Source: Nocardia sp. (GTDB lineage Bacteria; Actinomycetota; Actinomycetes; Mycobacteriales; Mycobacteriaceae). Taken from it: a stretch of DNA of 5,441 nucleotides. Both the position numbers and the translations under genes were made by a program. Shown in pieces: positions 4,276 through 5,441 of the stretch (the first letter of the stretch is position 1; each line of letters opens with the position of its first letter). The stretch spans positions 1-5,441 of the forward strand of contig JAFMQT010000341.1 in assembly GCA_017354515.1 (NCBI GenBank), read 5' to 3'. The notes beneath the pieces are model-generated. The model worked only from the letters and a program-made list of their open reading frames with translations, was not told where the DNA came from and searched no databases.

Positions 4276-5441
4276 ATGTCTGTCTCCTCTCGCGCCGAGT
4301 TCGATACCACGTTCCTCGACACGCTCAGCCGGCGTGTGGTGGTCGGCGACGGGGCCATGGGCACCATGTTGCAGGCCGCGGAGCTGAGCCTGGACGACTT
4401 CCGTGGCCTGGAGGGCTGCAACGAGATTCTCAACGAGACCAGGCCCGATGTGCTGCGCGGGATCCATCGCGCGTACTACGAGGCCGGTGCGGACGCGGTG
4501 GAGACCAACACCTTCGGCTGCAATCTGCCCAACCTGGCCGACTACGACATCGCCGACCGCATCCGGGATCTGTCCGAACGCGGCACCCGCCTGGCTCGCG
4601 AGGTGGCCGACGAGATGGGACCGGTCGCCGACGGCGCCCCGCGCTATGTACTGGGCTCGATGGGGCCGGGCACCAAACTACCCACCCTCGGCCACGCCCC
4701 CTATGCGACATTGCGCGATGCCTACACCGAGGCCGCCCTCGGCATGCTCGACGGCGGCGCCGATGCCATCCTGGTCGAGACCAGCCAGGATCTGCTGCAG
4801 GTCAAGGCCGCGGTGACCGGTTCGCGGCGCGCGATGGACAAGGCCGGGCGCCGGATTCCGATCATCAGCCACGTCACCGTCGAGACGACCGGGACGATGC
4901 TGGTGGGCAGTGAGATCGGTGCGGCACTGACCGCGATCGAACCGCTCGGGGTGGACCTGATCGGCCTCAACTGCGCGACCGGCCCGGACGAGATGAGTGA
5001 ACATCTGCGGCATCTGGCCCAGCACGCGCGGATTCCGATCTCCGTGATGCCGAATGCGGGGCTGCCGGTACTGGGCGCCAATGGCGCCGAATATCCGCTG
5101 ACCCCGGGTGAATTGGCGAGTGCGCTGCACGGCTTCGTGACCGAATTCGGACTCGCGCTGGTCGGCGGCTGCTGCGGCACCACCCCTCAGCACATCCGCG
5201 AGGTGGCCGACGCGGTCGCTGGTATGACTCCGGCCGCCCGCACGCCCGTGCACGAGCCGAGTGTGTCCTCGATGTACTCCGCGGTGCCGTTCGCCCAGGA
5301 CGCCTCGATCCTGATGATCGGCGAGCGGACGAATGCCAACGGCTCCAAGGCGTTCCGCGAGTCCATGCTGGCCGGTGATTGGCAGAAGTGCCTGGATATC
5401 GCCAAGGATCAGACCCGGGACGGCGCGCATATGCTCGATCT
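4276..5441 (+). CDS. metH: Cobalamin-dependent methionine synthase, N-terminal part (continues beyond window)
   Basis: 388 codons are visible of a protein of roughly 1,200 residues. The enzyme transfers a methyl group from methyltetrahydrofolate to homocysteine through cobalamin, making methionine in the cytosol. The homocysteine-binding barrel covers about 17-315: VVVGDGAMGTMLQ (21-33), EGCNEILNETRPDVL (46-60), ADAVETNTFGCN (72-83), ILVETSQDL (165-173). The zinc-binding cysteines are visible as Cys233 in GLNCATGP and Cys299-Cys300 in GGCCGTT, matching the three zinc ligands of E. coli MetH. The folate-binding domain opens at ILMIGERTNANGSKAF (345-360); it and the cobalamin and activation domains continue to the right. 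ATG 4276 is the best start because it fits the length of the mycobacterial N-terminus. GGAG at 4269-4272 is only 3 nt away, which is close for a Shine-Dalgarno sequence. No cobalamin or SAM riboswitch was recognised upstream. The reading frame is intact and no key residue is missing. Confidence 0.98.
   Translation, partial: MSVSSRAEFDTTFLDTLSRRVVVGDGAMGTMLQAAELSLDDFRGLEGCNEILNETRPDVLRGIHRAYYEAGADAVETNTFGCNLPNLADYDIADRIRDLSERGTRLAREVADEMGPVADGAPRYVLGSMGPGTKLPTLGHAPYATLRDAYTEAALGMLDGGADAILVETSQDLLQVKAAVTGSRRAMDKAGRRIPIISHVTVETTGTMLVGSEIGAALTAIEPLGVDLIGLNCATGPDEMSEHLRHLAQHARIPISVMPNAGLPVLGANGAEYPLTPGELASALHGFVTEFGLALVGGCCGTTPQHIREVADAVAGMTPAARTPVHEPSVSSMYSAVPFAQDASILMIGERTNANGSKAFRESMLAGDWQKCLDIAKDQTRDGAHMLD

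Noticed and set aside
4678..5430. 250-codon antisense frame opposite metH
   Set aside because: It is a by-product of GC-rich codon use; the metH frame on the plus strand is unmistakable with all zinc ligands in place.

Overview
This window comes from a high-GC actinobacterium. Codon use is strongly G/C at third positions, and a PAC2-family gene lies back to back with metH, the same pairing as Rv2125/Rv2124c in Mycobacterium tuberculosis. The protein sequences and Streptomyces/Nocardia-type regulator suggest Nocardia or a close relative in Mycobacteriales. The genus is inferred from recalled families, not from a search.

Layout: (1) 1-1325, minus strand, cut by the left edge: a DUF2397/TIGR02677 protein, the JetA (kleisin-like) subunit of a Wadjet plasmid-defence system. 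Its partners jetB, jetC and jetD would lie beyond the left edge. (2) 1388-2620, minus strand, 62 nt upstream of jetA and in the same direction: an XRE-type helix-turn-helix regulator with a TPR-like C-terminal sensor region. (3) 2621-2838: a relatively AT-rich divergent control region with four copies of CAGATG/CATCTG in about 70 bp, two of them forming a 9-bp inverted repeat. (4) 2839-3144, plus strand: a 101-residue protein resembling a serine-resolvase catalytic domain whose catalytic serine and arginines have been replaced. (5) 3145-3204: a convergent intergenic gap with a 10-bp GC hairpin, probably a bidirectional terminator. (6) 3205-4128, minus strand: PAC2-family protein. (7) 4276-5441, plus strand, cut by the right edge: metH, cobalamin-dependent methionine synthase.

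The right part (PAC2, metH) is ordinary core genome. The left part looks like an accessory defence block, with the terminator hairpin as the natural boundary. The working model, which is inference, is that the XRE-TPR regulator binds the CAGATG sites. It would then control its own promoter, probably the Wadjet genes downstream of it, and perhaps the divergent resolvase-like gene. The regulator, PAC2 and metH genes each have a -10-like hexamer 6-7 nt before the start codon and a poor or badly spaced Shine-Dalgarno sequence, which suggests leaderless transcripts.

No tRNA, rRNA, CRISPR array, insertion sequence or recognisable riboswitch was seen.
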